Shown: piece after piece, positions 1 to 8,058 of the stretch
How the letters are laid out: every line of letters begins with the position of its first letter
Position numbering within the stretch: the stretch's first letter is position 1
Assembly: GCA_046757585.1 (NCBI GenBank)
Contig: JBHHYR010000007.1
Coordinates: 1 to 44,863, forward strand
Direction of reading: 5' to 3'
Length of the DNA stretch: 44,863 nt
Source of the DNA: JBHHYR01 sp046757585
Lineage (GTDB): Bacteria; Desulfobacterota; Binatia; HRBIN30
Position numbers and translations under genes: made by a program
Notes under the pieces: model-generated
The model's input: the letters and a program-made list of their open reading frames with translations, nothing else
Database searches by the model: none
Told to the model about the DNA's origin: nothing

Positions 1-604
1 CGCGTGCACCAGCGGCCCGGGCGCTCTGCAACGTCGTCTCCTGTGGCGCGTACGCGGGCGGGCACGCCAGAATGAACTGGAAGCCGAACTTGGCGGCCGC
101 ATGCATCCACGAGTTCGCTACATTGTTGGCGTCACCGACAAACACCAGCCGCAGCCCATCGAGGCGGCCGCGCTTCTCTATGAGCGTGAAGCAGTCGGTG
201 AGCACCTGGCAGGGATGGAGAAGATCCGAGAGGCCGTTGATGACCGGCACCGTGGCGTGGCGCGCCAGCCCCAGCAGCGTACCGTGCGAAAACGTGCGCG
301 CCATGATCAGATCGACCCAGCGCTCGAGGTTGCGCGCGATGTCCGCTACCGACTCTCGCTGGCCAAGCTGAATGTCCTTCGGCGTCAAATAGACCGGGTA
401 GCCTCCCAGCTGGGTCATCCCCACCTCGAAGGTCACCCGCGTACGCAGGCTCGGCTTTTCGAAGATCATCACCAGCGACTTCCCGGCCAGCAACGGCTGC
501 AGTTTTCCCGCTCTAAAGTCGCGCTTGAGCGCCGCCGCCAGGTGCAGGACTTCCTCGATTTCGGCGCGCGTCAGGTCCGCCAGGCTGAGGAAATCGCGCT
601 TCAT
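1..604 (-). CDS. argF: Ornithine carbamoyltransferase, partial (C-terminus beyond left edge)
   Basis: Cytosolic enzyme that makes citrulline from ornithine and carbamoyl phosphate in arginine synthesis. About 201 residues of the N-terminal part are present, starting MKRDFLSLADLT. Visible motifs are the carbamoyl-phosphate loop EKPSLRTRVTFE (SLRTR variant of STRTR), HPCQ with DLLHPCQVLTD, and VFVGDANNVANS of the ornithine-binding half. HPCQ and the DANNVANS segment fit ornithine rather than aspartate carbamoyltransferase. The ATG overlaps the argD stop by 4 bases (ATGA), so the two are translationally coupled. It is the last visible gene of the xerC-hslV-hslU-argB-argD-argF run. The gene continues past base 1; argG could follow, but that cannot be seen. 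Confidence 0.95.
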   Translation of the reverse strand, partial: MKRDFLSLADLTRAEIEEVLHLAAALKRDFRAGKLQPLLAGKSLVMIFEKPSLRTRVTFEVGMTQLGGYPVYLTPKDIQLGQRESVADIARNLERWVDLIMARTFSHGTLLGLARHATVPVINGLSDLLHPCQVLTDCFTLIEKRGRLDGLRLVFVGDANNVANSWMHAAAKFGFQFILACPPAYAPQETTLQSARAAGAR

Positions 605-1785
605 GGCGCCAGCACCTGCCCAACGATGTCGACGGCGCGATCGATTTCCTCACGCGAAACGATCAACGGTGGCGCGAAACGCAGCACACGGTCCGCCGTA
701 CAGTTGATCAACAACCCGTTCACCCGGCACCCGTCTACTACCGGTTGCCCAGGGCCGTCGAGTTCGGCACCCACGAGCAGGCCGTGGCCGCGCACGTCGA
801 GAATCCGCCGGCAGCTCCGGCTCAGGTGCCGCAGCCGGCTTCGCAGATACTCGCCCTGGCTCTGGCAGTTCGCCAGCACGCCAGCCTCGATCAACGTGCG
901 CATCCCTGCGACCGCCGCCGCGCAGCTCAGCGCGTTGCCGCCGAACGTCGAGCCGTGGGCGCCAGCGCCGAAACTGGCCGCGACACGTGCAGTCGCTAGC
1001 ATCGCCCCGACGGGCACTCCGGCACCGAGCCCTTTGGCCAGGGTCATGATGTCGGGCGTGACGCCGCTCTGCTCATAGGCGAACAGCGTGCCGGTACGAC
1101 CCATTCCGGTTTGTACCTCATCGGCGATCAGGAGCAATTCGTGCCGATCGCACACGGCCCGTAGTCGGCGCAAGTAGTCAGGGTGGGGCACCACTATACC
1201 GCCCTCCCCTTGCAAGGGTTCGATCATCACTGCGACCGTGTGCGGCGACACGGCGGCTTCGAGAGCCGCGACGTCATCGTACGGAAAGTAACGGAACCCA
1301 TCCGGCAGCGGCTGGAAGCCTTGCCGGACCTTCTCCTGCCCGGTTGCGGCTATGGTCGCGAGCGTGCGGCCGTGAAAGGAACCCAAGGCCGTTAGGATTT
1401 CGAAACGCCCCCCGCCCCGTTCGCTCCCGTAGAGACGGGCGAGCTTGATCGCCGCTTCATTCGCCTCCGCACCGCTGTTGCAGAGGAACACGCGCTCCGC
1501 AAACGAGTGTGTGCACAGCAGCTCGGCCAGCAGCGCCTGCGGCTCACTGTGGTGGAGGTTGGACACATGGAGGATCTTGCCGGCTTGTTCCCGAATCGCG
1601 GCGGTGACCGCGGGGTGCGCGTGCCCGAGGCAGGTCACGACGGTGCTCGCGAAGAAGTCGAGGTACTCGCGCCCATCAGCATCCCACACGCGGCACCCCT
1701 GGCCGCGTACGAGGGCGATCGGAGCGCGCACGTAGACCGGGACCAGATATCGCTCGTTGAGGGCTATGATTTCCTGATTGGTCAT
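601..1785 (-). CDS. argD: Acetylornithine aminotransferase
   Basis: PLP-dependent class-III aminotransferase of 394 residues that converts N-acetylglutamate semialdehyde to N-acetylornithine, probably also acting as the succinyl-DAP aminotransferase. Family motifs are all present: CNSGAEANEAAIKLAR near residues 102-117, LLIADEVQTGMGRTG (PLP-ring aspartate), TLAKGLGAGVPVGAM (Schiff-base lysine) and HGSTFGGNALSCAAA. Length is normal for the family. The start ATG lies 48 bases after argB, with only a weak purine-rich sequence upstream. The 4-base overlap with argF indicates one transcript. The presence of lysA and dap genes in the same window fits a shared role in lysine synthesis, but substrate breadth is inference. 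Confidence 0.96.
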   Translation of the reverse strand: MTNQEIIALNERYLVPVYVRAPIALVRGQGCRVWDADGREYLDFFASTVVTCLGHAHPAVTAAIREQAGKILHVSNLHHSEPQALLAELLCTHSFAERVFLCNSGAEANEAAIKLARLYGSERGGGRFEILTALGSFHGRTLATIAATGQEKVRQGFQPLPDGFRYFPYDDVAALEAAVSPHTVAVMIEPLQGEGGIVVPHPDYLRRLRAVCDRHELLLIADEVQTGMGRTGTLFAYEQSGVTPDIMTLAKGLGAGVPVGAMLATARVAASFGAGAHGSTFGGNALSCAAAVAGMRTLIEAGVLANCQSQGEYLRSRLRHLSRSCRRILDVRGHGLLVGAELDGPGQPVVDGCRVNGLLINCTADRVLRFAPPLIVSREEIDRAVDIVGQVLAP

Positions 1786-1833
1786 TGACGTGCCCGCCGG
1801 CAGGTCGCCGTCGAAAGTGAACCGTGGGCCTCC

Positions 1834-2739
1834 CTACCGCGTCCGCGCCGGCGTCCGCCGTAGCTTGCGTGCGACGCGGACCACCTGCGTTCCAACCCCT
1901 TCGCGCGTGAAGATCTCGAGCAGCACGGCATGCCGAACACGGCCATCGATGATGTGTGTCTTCTTGGCACCACCGCGCAAGGCTTCGATACAGCACTCGA
2001 CCTTGGGGATCATGCCTTCGCTGATGACCCCGTTGCGAATCAAGCTGGCAGCCCGCTCGCTGTCCAGAGTTGCCAGGACCCTGCCCTGTCTGTCGCGGAT
2101 ACCCTCGACATCGGTCAGGAGGATCAACTTCTCGGCTTGCAACGCTTCAGCAATCTCGCCGGCAACCAAATCCGCATTGATATTATATGCCTCGCCACGC
2201 TCTCCGACGCCGATCGGGGCAATCACGGGAATAAAATCACTGTGATCGAGTGACTCGATGACCACGGGATTGATGGCCCGGACCGTGCCCACCATTCCGA
2301 TGTCCACTGCGTTCGCGTGCTGTGCTCGTACCGTGAATTTCTTCGCGAGAATCAACTCGCCATCCTTACCGGACAGGCCGACCGCCCGGCCACCCTGCTG
2401 GTTGACCAGGCTGACGATCTCCTTGTTGATCTTGCCAACCAGGACCATTTCCACCACGTCCATGGTTCGCTGATCGGTCACCCGCATGCCACGCACAAAG
2501 TGCGACTCGATTCCCAGTTGTCCCAGCAGGCGGCCGATCTGCGGGCCACCGCCATGAACGATCACGGGATTGATCCCGACGAACTTCAGCAACACGACAT
2601 CCCGCGCGAAGCTCTCCTTCAGCTCGGGGTCAGCCATCGCGTGGCCACCGTACTTGATGACCATAGTCTTCCCCGAGTAACGCCGGATGTACGGCAAGGC
2701 ATCGAGGAGGATATCGGCTTTCGCCACGAGTTCCTGCAT
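1834..2739 (-). CDS. argB: N-acetylglutamate kinase (arginine-sensitive type)
   Basis: Amino-acid-kinase family enzyme phosphorylating N-acetylglutamate, the committed step to arginine. The 301-residue product has KYGGHAM (ATP site, about residue 30), VHGGGPQIG (substrate loop), the NADLVAGEIAEAL segment and LTDVEGI. The reading frame is open 83 codons further upstream, but that stretch is Arg-rich and unlike any NAGK. The start at 2739 (MQELVAKADILLDAL) gives the family length. The N-terminal helix before KYGG (ALPYIRRYSGKTMVIKYGG) matches hexameric, arginine-inhibited NAGKs such as the Pseudomonas enzyme, so feedback control by arginine is likely (inference). It follows hslU by 116 bases. 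Confidence 0.95.
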   Translation of the reverse strand: MQELVAKADILLDALPYIRRYSGKTMVIKYGGHAMADPELKESFARDVVLLKFVGINPVIVHGGGPQIGRLLGQLGIESHFVRGMRVTDQRTMDVVEMVLVGKINKEIVSLVNQQGGRAVGLSGKDGELILAKKFTVRAQHANAVDIGMVGTVRAINPVVIESLDHSDFIPVIAPIGVGERGEAYNINADLVAGEIAEALQAEKLILLTDVEGIRDRQGRVLATLDSERAASLIRNGVISEGMIPKVECCIEALRGGAKKTHIIDGRVRHAVLLEIFTREGVGTQVVRVARKLRRTPARTR

Positions 2740-2855
2740 GCGCGTCTGGCCACGCGCCGCTGCGCCTGCGACACGCACCGGCCGTCGAGCGCCGGGGGTG
2801 CCGAGCGACCGTTCCAGACGCCTGCGACCCTTGAGTGGCAATGACCGACTGCCTT

Positions 2856-4223
2856 TCAAAGAATGTAGCGCGACAGATCTTCGTTCTTGACGATAGCGCT
2901 CAATTTGTCCCGCACGCTGGCCGCATCGATAACCACCTCTCTGCCACCCATCTCCGGCGCGTCGAACGACAATGATTCCAGCAAACATTCGATGACCGTG
3001 TGCAGCCGGCGGGCCCCGATATTCTCGGTGTTCTCGTTCACCTCGGCGGCAATGGCAGCGATTTCCACGATGGCGTCTTCCTGGAACACGAGGCGCACGC
3101 CCTCCGTGGCCATCAGCGCGACGTACTGCTTTGCGAGGGCATTCTGCGGCTCGGTGAGAATCCGGATGAAGTCCTCGCGGGTCAGGGGATCAAGCTCGAC
3201 GCGGATCGGAAAGCGCCCTTGGAACTCGGGAATCAGGTCTGACGGCTTTACCGTGCTAAACGCGCCCGAGGCGATGAATAAGATGTGGTCGGTGCGGACC
3301 ATACCGTATTTCGTGTTGACGGTGCTCCCTTCGACGATCGGGAGCAAATCCCGCTGCACCCCTTGGCGCGACACGTCGGGGCCGGCGACACCTTCGCGCC
3401 CGGCGATCTTGTCGATCTCATCGATGAAGATGATGCCCGACTGTTCAACGCGCCGCACGGCCTCCTTGGTCACCACGTCCATATCAACGAGCTTCCCCGC
3501 CTCTTCCTGCGTCAGCATTTCCAATGCTTCAGGGATTTTCAGGCGCTGTTTCTTCGTCTTCTTCGGCATGATGTTGGAAAACAGGTCCTTCAGGTGGAAT
3601 TCCATCTCCTCCATGCCTTGCGGCGTGAACACTTCGACCATGGGGATAGCCGATTTGCTCACTTCCAGCTCGACGACGCGGTCGTCGAGCTTTCCCGCGC
3701 GCAGCATCCGGTGCAGCTTGTCACGCGTCGCGGCTGTCGACTCAGCGGTAGCTTCCGTGGTGCTCGCCCGGTCACCCACCGCCTGGATCCGGCGCTCCGG
3801 CGCCCGGACCGGTGGCAGCAGCAGATCGAGAACCCGCTCCTCCGCCAGCTCTCGCGCCCGGATCTTGACCTTCTCCTGCTCTTCGTCCTTCACCATTTTG
3901 ACGGCGAGGTCCGCGATGTCACGGATCATCGATTCCACGTCGCGCCCGACGTACCCGACCTCGGTGAACTTGGACGCCTCCACCTTGAGGAACGGGGCCT
4001 GGGCGAGCTTGGCCAGGCGGCGCGAAATCTCAGTCTTCCCAACGCCGGTCGGACCCATCATGATGATATTCTTGGGTGCGATCTCCTCGCGCAGCTCTTC
4101 GGGCACTTGCTGGCGCCGCCACCGGTTCCGCAGCGCAACCGCAACGGCGCGTTTCGCTGCACGCTGCCCAACGATGTAGCGGTCGAGCTCGGAAACAATC
4201 TCGCGCGGTGTCATCTCGCTCAT
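2856..4223 (-). CDS. hslU: ATP-dependent protease ATPase subunit HslU
   Basis: AAA+ unfoldase of the HslVU (ClpQY) cytosolic protease; it unfolds substrates and threads them into the HslV chamber. The protein has 455 residues, close to the usual 440-460. It starts MSEMTPREIVSELDRYIVGQ. Walker A is GPTGVGKT at 57-64, the family segment EVGYVGRDVESMIRDI follows, Walker B is IIFIDEIDKIAG, and sensor/arginine residues lie in EFQGRFPIRVEL and ENIGARRLHTV. The C-terminus LSRYIL is the conserved tail that inserts into HslV and activates it. The I-domain (roughly 110-240) is present. It lies 181 bases downstream of hslV; no terminator is obvious between them. Confidence 0.97.
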   Translation of the reverse strand: MSEMTPREIVSELDRYIVGQRAAKRAVAVALRNRWRRQQVPEELREEIAPKNIIMMGPTGVGKTEISRRLAKLAQAPFLKVEASKFTEVGYVGRDVESMIRDIADLAVKMVKDEEQEKVKIRARELAEERVLDLLLPPVRAPERRIQAVGDRASTTEATAESTAATRDKLHRMLRAGKLDDRVVELEVSKSAIPMVEVFTPQGMEEMEFHLKDLFSNIMPKKTKKQRLKIPEALEMLTQEEAGKLVDMDVVTKEAVRRVEQSGIIFIDEIDKIAGREGVAGPDVSRQGVQRDLLPIVEGSTVNTKYGMVRTDHILFIASGAFSTVKPSDLIPEFQGRFPIRVELDPLTREDFIRILTEPQNALAKQYVALMATEGVRLVFQEDAIVEIAAIAAEVNENTENIGARRLHTVIECLLESLSFDAPEMGGREVVIDAASVRDKLSAIVKNEDLSRYIL

Positions 4224-4404
4224 GCGGTTCCTTAGCTACCACGATCAACGCCGCATGCAAGCGGCGCCCGTCAGGGAAGCCCTCCCGCGTATCCCCGTGG
4301 TCTCAGCCGGCGGCGTGCCCGGCCAAACGGGGAAAGGAGCCTGCCGCCACACCCTCTGGGGGCAGCTCCTGGGAACCGCCAAAACGACACGCGGTGGACT
4401 TCCC

Positions 4405-4929
4405 TTACAGTTCCTCGATCACCAGCTGGTCGTTGGTATACACGCAGATCGACGCAGCCATGCGCATGGCCTCTTCAGCAATCGTGCGAGCGTCGAGCTG
4501 CGTGTGCTTCATCAACACACGCGCCGCAGCGAGCGCGTAGTTGCCACCGGACCCTATGGCGATGACATTGTCATCGGGCTCGATGATATCACCGCTGCCG
4601 GACAGCACCAGAAGCGTCTCTTCGTTGGCGGCAACCAGGAGCGCCTCGAGGCGGCGCAGGACGCGGTCCGTGCGCCAGTCCTTGGCCAGCTCGACGGCGG
4701 CTCGGCGCAGGTTGCCGCTGTGCTGTTCGAGTTGTTTCTCGAATTTTTCGAACAAGGTAAAGGCATCGGCACCTGCCCCGGCAAAGCCGGCGATCACCTT
4801 ACCGTTGTAAATCCGGCGCACCTTGCGGGCACCGCGCTTCATGACGGTGTCGCCGAAGCTCACCTGCCCGTCACCCGCTACCACGACCTTGCTGTTATGA
4901 CACAAGGCCAGAATGGTCGTGCTGCGCAT
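4405..4929 (-). CDS. hslV: ATP-dependent protease proteolytic subunit HslV
   Basis: Threonine peptidase (family T1B) forming the double-hexamer core of HslVU. The chosen start at 4929 gives 174 residues, MRSTTILALC; the catalytic threonine would be the first of the TT pair, exposed by processing of a 3-residue leader. Conserved segments are VVAGDGQVSFGDTVMK, the GFAGAGADAFTLFEKFE loop and IGSGGNYALAAARVL. The frame stays open to a GTG at 4989 that touches the xerC stop, and an ATG at 4947 is possible too. These would give longer leaders of low family similarity. None has a strong Shine-Dalgarno, and translation coupled to xerC is plausible. Order xerC-hslV-hslU is conserved across phyla. Confidence 0.95.
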   Translation of the reverse strand: MRSTTILALCHNSKVVVAGDGQVSFGDTVMKRGARKVRRIYNGKVIAGFAGAGADAFTLFEKFEKQLEQHSGNLRRAAVELAKDWRTDRVLRRLEALLVAANEETLLVLSGSGDIIEPDDNVIAIGSGGNYALAAARVLMKHTQLDARTIAEEAMRMAASICVYTNDQLVIEEL

Positions 4930-4989
4930 CTGGGCGTGTGGCCTCATTTGCCCGGGCATCCCTGCACGCATTCGCCGTTGTCTCGTCAC

Positions 4990-5913
4990 CTAGGCGCGCG
5001 GGTGCGCCCTGTCATAGACGGCGGTCAGTTGGTCGAGATTGACGTGGGTGTACTTCTGCGTCGTCGACAAGCTCGCATGTCCGAGGAGCTCTTGGATGGC
5101 GCGCAGATCCGCTCCCGCATTGAGCAGGTGCGTCGCGAAGCTGTGCCGCAAGGCGTGCGGGCTCGCCTTGGTCGCAATGCCGCTGGCCATGACGTAGTGC
5201 TCGACGATGCGGGCGACCGTGCGTGTCGTCAACCGTTGGCCGCGGCGATTGAGATAGACCGCCTCTTCGTCACGCAGCTGCCGCGGGCAGAGGTCGACCT
5301 GGCGTTCCCGGTACGCGGCCAGTGCGGCCAGCGCTTTGCGCCCGATCGGCACCAATCGCTCCATTCCACCTTTGCCGCCTACCCGCACCAGCTCCAGCGA
5401 CGTGTCGATATCCCGCCAATCCAAGCCCACCAGCTCACTCACCCGCAGGCCGCAGGAGTACATCACCTCCAGCAGGGCGCGGTCGCGTAGCCCGGCAGGC
5501 GTCTGCAGCGGTGGAGCCTCCAGCAGGCGGAACACGTCGTCGACTGTCAGGTGCACGGGAAGCTGCTGGTCCTTCTTCGGCGTAGCAATACCCGCCGTCG
5601 GATCCCGGACGATCACCTCGCGGCGCAACAGAAAGCGAAAGAACGCCTTCGCGGCCGAGAGCTTACGGCCGGCCGAGCTCCGGCGATTACGATGCAACAG
5701 CGCCGTCAAAAAAGCTCGCAGCGCCAGGTGATCCACCTGGTCCACCCGCACCTCATCGCCAGTTGCATTGAGACCGATCCGCTGCTCCAGAAGAAACACC
5801 CGCAGCTGGCGCAGGTCGCTGGTGTAGTTACGGACCGTATGCGGCGAGGCGTTGTCTTCAACCACCAGCGCCCGTTTGAACTCTTCGATTAATCCCAGCA
5901 TGCCTAGTGACAC
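4990..5913 (-). CDS. xerC: Tyrosine recombinase XerC
   Basis: Site-specific recombinase that resolves chromosome dimers at dif during cell division, normally with XerD. Residues 1-110 form the SAM-like core-binding domain. The catalytic domain carries the full set: R157 (SCGLRVSELVGL), K181 (GGKGG), H253 and R256 (HALRHSFATHLL), H279 (LLGHASLSTTQ) and Y288 (KYTHV). The 307-residue start is a GTG at 5913 preceded by ACGAAGAGA; an ATG at 5901 (MLGLIEEF) is equally plausible. First gene of the xerC-hslV-hslU-argBDF run. Its position beside hslVU, not near an integron or phage, supports a housekeeping XerC rather than an integrase. Confidence 0.92.
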   Translation of the reverse strand: MSLGMLGLIEEFKRALVVEDNASPHTVRNYTSDLRQLRVFLLEQRIGLNATGDEVRVDQVDHLALRAFLTALLHRNRRSSAGRKLSAAKAFFRFLLRREVIVRDPTAGIATPKKDQQLPVHLTVDDVFRLLEAPPLQTPAGLRDRALLEVMYSCGLRVSELVGLDWRDIDTSLELVRVGGKGGMERLVPIGRKALAALAAYRERQVDLCPRQLRDEEAVYLNRRGQRLTTRTVARIVEHYVMASGIATKASPHALRHSFATHLLNAGADLRAIQELLGHASLSTTQKYTHVNLDQLTAVYDRAHPRA

Positions 5914-6265
5914 TCTCTTCGTCCGTCGTACGTCATCCGCGAAGTGGGAAGCGCCTGGTAGGCCGTTGGCGGAGGAACGGCGCGCCAGGACGCGCAGGCG
6001 TAAAACTCAGCCATCGTGAAGTTCGCCGGCCGTCTTGGCTGCTACCATCCCTGCTCGAGCCTCGCGAGCCGGACTCACATCGTACACCGCCTCCATCAAG
6101 CCCCTGTGACTTGACATGGCCGCTATGCTATCAATCGATGCAGTGGGCAGCAACCAACCACATGCCCCCTCACACTGCCGCTCGTGGCACGATGGGTGAA
6201 CGGCGAGGTACCCCCGAAACGTGGACGCCCGGACACCGCCTGACCAAGCCGGGCATTGAAGCCTG
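5914..6265. other. Divergent intergenic region (xerC / zinc-ribbon gene)
   Basis: No gene is convincing in these 352 bases. It must hold the promoters of the leftward xerC run and the rightward zinc-ribbon/lipoprotein pair. A perfect TTGACA lies at 6111-6116 on the plus strand, but no acceptable -10 hexamer occurs 15-19 bases downstream. A nested inverted repeat at 5954-5989 is listed separately. No tRNA cloverleaf is visible. Confidence 0.5.
5954..5989 (-). other. Nested stem-loop upstream of xerC
   Basis: Two concentric arms are visible. The outer pair is CCTGG (5954-5958) with CCAGG (5985-5989). The inner pair is GCCGTT (5962-5967) with AACGGC (5976-5981), closing an 8-base loop GGCGGAGG. 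It begins 41 bases upstream of the xerC GTG and would be in its 5' leader if transcription starts further right. There is no T-run, so a terminator is unlikely. Function unknown. Confidence 0.35.
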
Positions 6266-6562
6266 ATGGAGCGCTGCTGCCACGACTGCGGGCGCGACAT
6301 TGGTGCGGTCGAACGCGTTGGCCGCCGTGATGCTTGCCTGCACTGTGGGGCCGACCTCCACTGTTGTCTGAACTGCACATTCTACGATGCAACGTATCAC
6401 AACCAATGCCGCGAGTCCCAGGCTGAACGGCAGGTCGACAAGGAAGCCGGCAACTTCTGCGATTACTTTAGCTTTCGTAGCGGGCGCCCAACCGTGGCGA
6501 AGGCCGCAGGTAACACGCAGGCGCGGCAGCGGCTCGCGACGCTGTTCGCGAAGAAGAAATGA
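6266..6562 (+). CDS. Small Cys-rich zinc-ribbon protein, function unknown
   Basis: 98 residues with ten cysteines in the first 65: C4, C5, C8, C24, C27, C33, C34, C37, C48 and C65. The CxxC pairs at 24/27 and 34/37, together with C5/C8, suggest one or two zinc ribbons. The central segment GRRDACLHCGADLHCCLNC followed by FYDATYHNQCRESQAERQVD and NFCDYF resembles a conserved uncharacterised family that I recall from deltaproteobacteria; no function is known to me. There is no signal peptide or membrane segment, so it is probably cytosolic. The C-terminus is basic (RQRLATLFAKKK). Its stop overlaps the next ATG by 4 bases (ATGA), coupling it to a lipoprotein gene. The Shine-Dalgarno is weak. Confidence 0.8.
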   Translation: MERCCHDCGRDIGAVERVGRRDACLHCGADLHCCLNCTFYDATYHNQCRESQAERQVDKEAGNFCDYFSFRSGRPTVAKAAGNTQARQRLATLFAKKK

Positions 6563-6969
6563 CCGTACCGGTTCGCGGTGCTGCTCATGCGCTACTCGCG
6601 GGGGCTCTCCTGCTGGGGGCCTGCCAAGCCGATGAGAAGACTCCCCAGGGCGTGGCGGAGCGGTTCGTGGATCAGCATTACGTACAGATCAACCTGCAGG
6701 CCGCCGAGCCGTTCTGCATGGGCTTGGCCTTGGAGAAGCTTCGGCACGAACGGCAGCTCACGCAAGGGCAGCGCATCGATGCCTCCACACGCAAGCCCAA
6801 GGTTCACTATCGCATCATTCAAAGGAAGGAACAGGCCGACCACGCCAGCTACGTGTTCGAGGGCACCATCCGCGTGCCTGACGCCGGCAAGTTCACCCGC
6901 AAGTGGCTGATCACCACCCGGCGCGCAGGAGGGGTGTGGAAGGTATCGAATTATGAGGAGTTTGATTGA
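6559..6969 (+). CDS. Predicted lipoprotein, NTF2-like size, function unknown
   Basis: 136 residues. The N-terminus has a hydrophobic stretch (HALLAGALLLGAC) ending in a lipobox LGAC with C22 as the lipidated cysteine, so it is exported and membrane-anchored. The mature part, with TPQGVAERFVDQHYVQINLQ at its start and GGVWKVSNYEEFD at its end, has the helix-then-sheet pattern typical of small DUF4878/NTF2-like periplasmic domains. That fold assignment is inference. It overlaps the preceding zinc-ribbon gene by 4 bases and is probably translated from the same message. A 98-base gap separates it from the convergent crotonase gene; no clear terminator was seen there. Confidence 0.75.
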   Translation: MTVPVRGAAHALLAGALLLGACQADEKTPQGVAERFVDQHYVQINLQAAEPFCMGLALEKLRHERQLTQGQRIDASTRKPKVHYRIIQRKEQADHASYVFEGTIRVPDAGKFTRKWLITTRRAGGVWKVSNYEEFD

Positions 6970-7067
6970 CGGACGCGCGAGCGTACGAAGCCGCTCGAAC
7001 TGGCAAGCATCGGGGACGGTACTGTCACGTCGGACTTCGGATTGCCCTCACCCAGCAGCAGCACGCC

Positions 7068-7868
7068 TCACTTGCCGGTAAACTGTGGTGCCCGCTTCTC
7101 GAGAATGGCCGTTACCCCCTCGCGCGCATCGGCAGTCGTGAACGTCATCCCCTGGTTCAGTGCCTCGTAGTCGAGCATGTCCTCCAGCGTGTGTTCCACC
7201 CCTCGATAGATCGACTTCTTCACCATCCGCACGGGAATCGGTGCGGCGGCAGCGACCTCCTGCGCCAGGGCACGTACGGTGGCCTCGAAATCAGGGCGGG
7301 CGGCAACCCGATTGACAAGACCTAGCCGCTCCGCCTCGGCTGCGTCGAAAACACGGCCTGTGAACAAGATCTCACACGCGCGCGCGGTACCGATGAGGCG
7401 GGGGAGAAAATAGGTCGCGCCCATGCCGGGATGGATCCCGAGCTTGGTAAAGGTCATACCCATTTTTGCGTCAGCAACGGCCACGCGCATATCGCACGCG
7501 AGCGCGATGCATAGGCCGGCACCGATGGCATGCCCGTTGATCGCGGCGATCGTCGGCACGGGCAGACCGTGGATCGTGAGGTAGCGTCCATAGAAATCGC
7601 GTGGAGCACCGGCCATGCTGGGCGCGCCGCTCTCCGACTTGGCGCCCGTGTCCTGCGCGATCATGCGCAGATCCCCTCCGGAGCTGAACGCCTTGCCACT
7701 GCCGGTCAGCACGACCACACGCACGGAGGCGTCCGCGCGGATCTCCTCCACTGCACGGGCGATTTCCTCTCCCATTGCCGCGGACATCGCATTACGAGTT
7801 TCCGGACGGTTGAAGCTCAGCGTAACGATCCCCGCGTTACGCGCCAGCAAAATGTGCTCGTAAGCCAT
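7068..7868 (-). CDS. Crotonase-fold enzyme (enoyl-CoA hydratase/isomerase family), atypical active site
   Basis: 266 residues from the ATG at 7868, which has GGGAGGA seven bases upstream; a longer open frame to 7946 lacks family similarity. The crotonase core is clear. The CoA/oxyanion-hole segments are GKAFSSGGDLR (59-68) and NGHAIGAGLCIALACD (111-126), followed by LGIHPGMGATYFLPRLIG. Aligned by eye with rat mitochondrial enoyl-CoA hydratase, the two catalytic glutamates (E144, E164) fall on C120 and F140. Classical syn-hydration is therefore doubtful and another acyl-CoA reaction is possible. It is transcribed alone, convergent to the lipoprotein gene and divergent from mdh. The thiolase at 32554 is another acyl-CoA enzyme in the window but is far away. 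Confidence 0.85.
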   Translation of the reverse strand: MAYEHILLARNAGIVTLSFNRPETRNAMSAAMGEEIARAVEEIRADASVRVVVLTGSGKAFSSGGDLRMIAQDTGAKSESGAPSMAGAPRDFYGRYLTIHGLPVPTIAAINGHAIGAGLCIALACDMRVAVADAKMGMTFTKLGIHPGMGATYFLPRLIGTARACEILFTGRVFDAAEAERLGLVNRVAARPDFEATVRALAQEVAAAAPIPVRMVKKSIYRGVEHTLEDMLDYEALNQGMTFTTADAREGVTAILEKRAPQFTGK

Positions 7869-7985
7869 GCGCTCATCCTCCCTGCCTGCGGTTCTATCCG
7901 CAGCAGGAGGCGCAGTCAAAAACGGGGGCGCGCGGCCCGCAGGCATCCGTCGCTGCGAGGCTCATTTGCCCCCCCCAAAGGTGAC

Positions 7986-8015
7986 TTGCCGCACGGGATT
8001 GAACATGCATATAAA
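7986..8015 (+). promoter_or_regulatory. Candidate sigma70-type promoter for mdh
   Basis: TTGCCG (7986-7991, 4/6 to consensus) and TATAAA (8010-8015, 5/6) are separated by 18 bases. A start near 8022 would give a leader of about 135 bases ahead of mdh. By eye this is the best promoter match in the 289-base divergent region between the crotonase gene and mdh. Confidence 0.45.
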
Positions 8016-8026
8016 TGCACTGGCGT

Positions 8027-8058
8027 TGGTGCTGGGGCACCACACGCCGGTAGGCGTG
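8027..8058 (+). promoter_or_regulatory. Two abutting hairpins in the mdh leader
   Basis: TGGTGC-TGGG-GCACCA (8027-8042) is followed at once by CACGCC-GGTA-GGCGTG (8043-8058). Each has a perfect 6-bp stem with a 4-base loop and there are no bases between them. Further down, GTCCG (8073-8077) can pair with CGGAC (8093-8097). The arrangement lies about 100 bases before the mdh start, downstream of the promoter candidate, and has no T-run. It could be a structured regulatory leader or a protein site; no known riboswitch class was recognised. Confidence 0.4.

Noticed and set aside
1834..2988. Longer argB product starting at 2988
   Set aside because: The extra 83 residues overlap the hslU end and are Arg-rich without similarity; the start at 2739 gives the normal NAGK N-terminal helix.
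2887..4179. 430-codon open frame antisense to hslU
   Set aside because: It lies wholly opposite hslU, whose product is full-length and motif-complete. The translation is Ser/Arg-rich with no recognisable domain, as expected for a shadow frame in GC-rich DNA.
6111..6139. Perfect TTGACA before the zinc-ribbon gene as a promoter
   Set aside because: No hexamer with more than weak similarity to TATAAT occurs 15-19 bases downstream.
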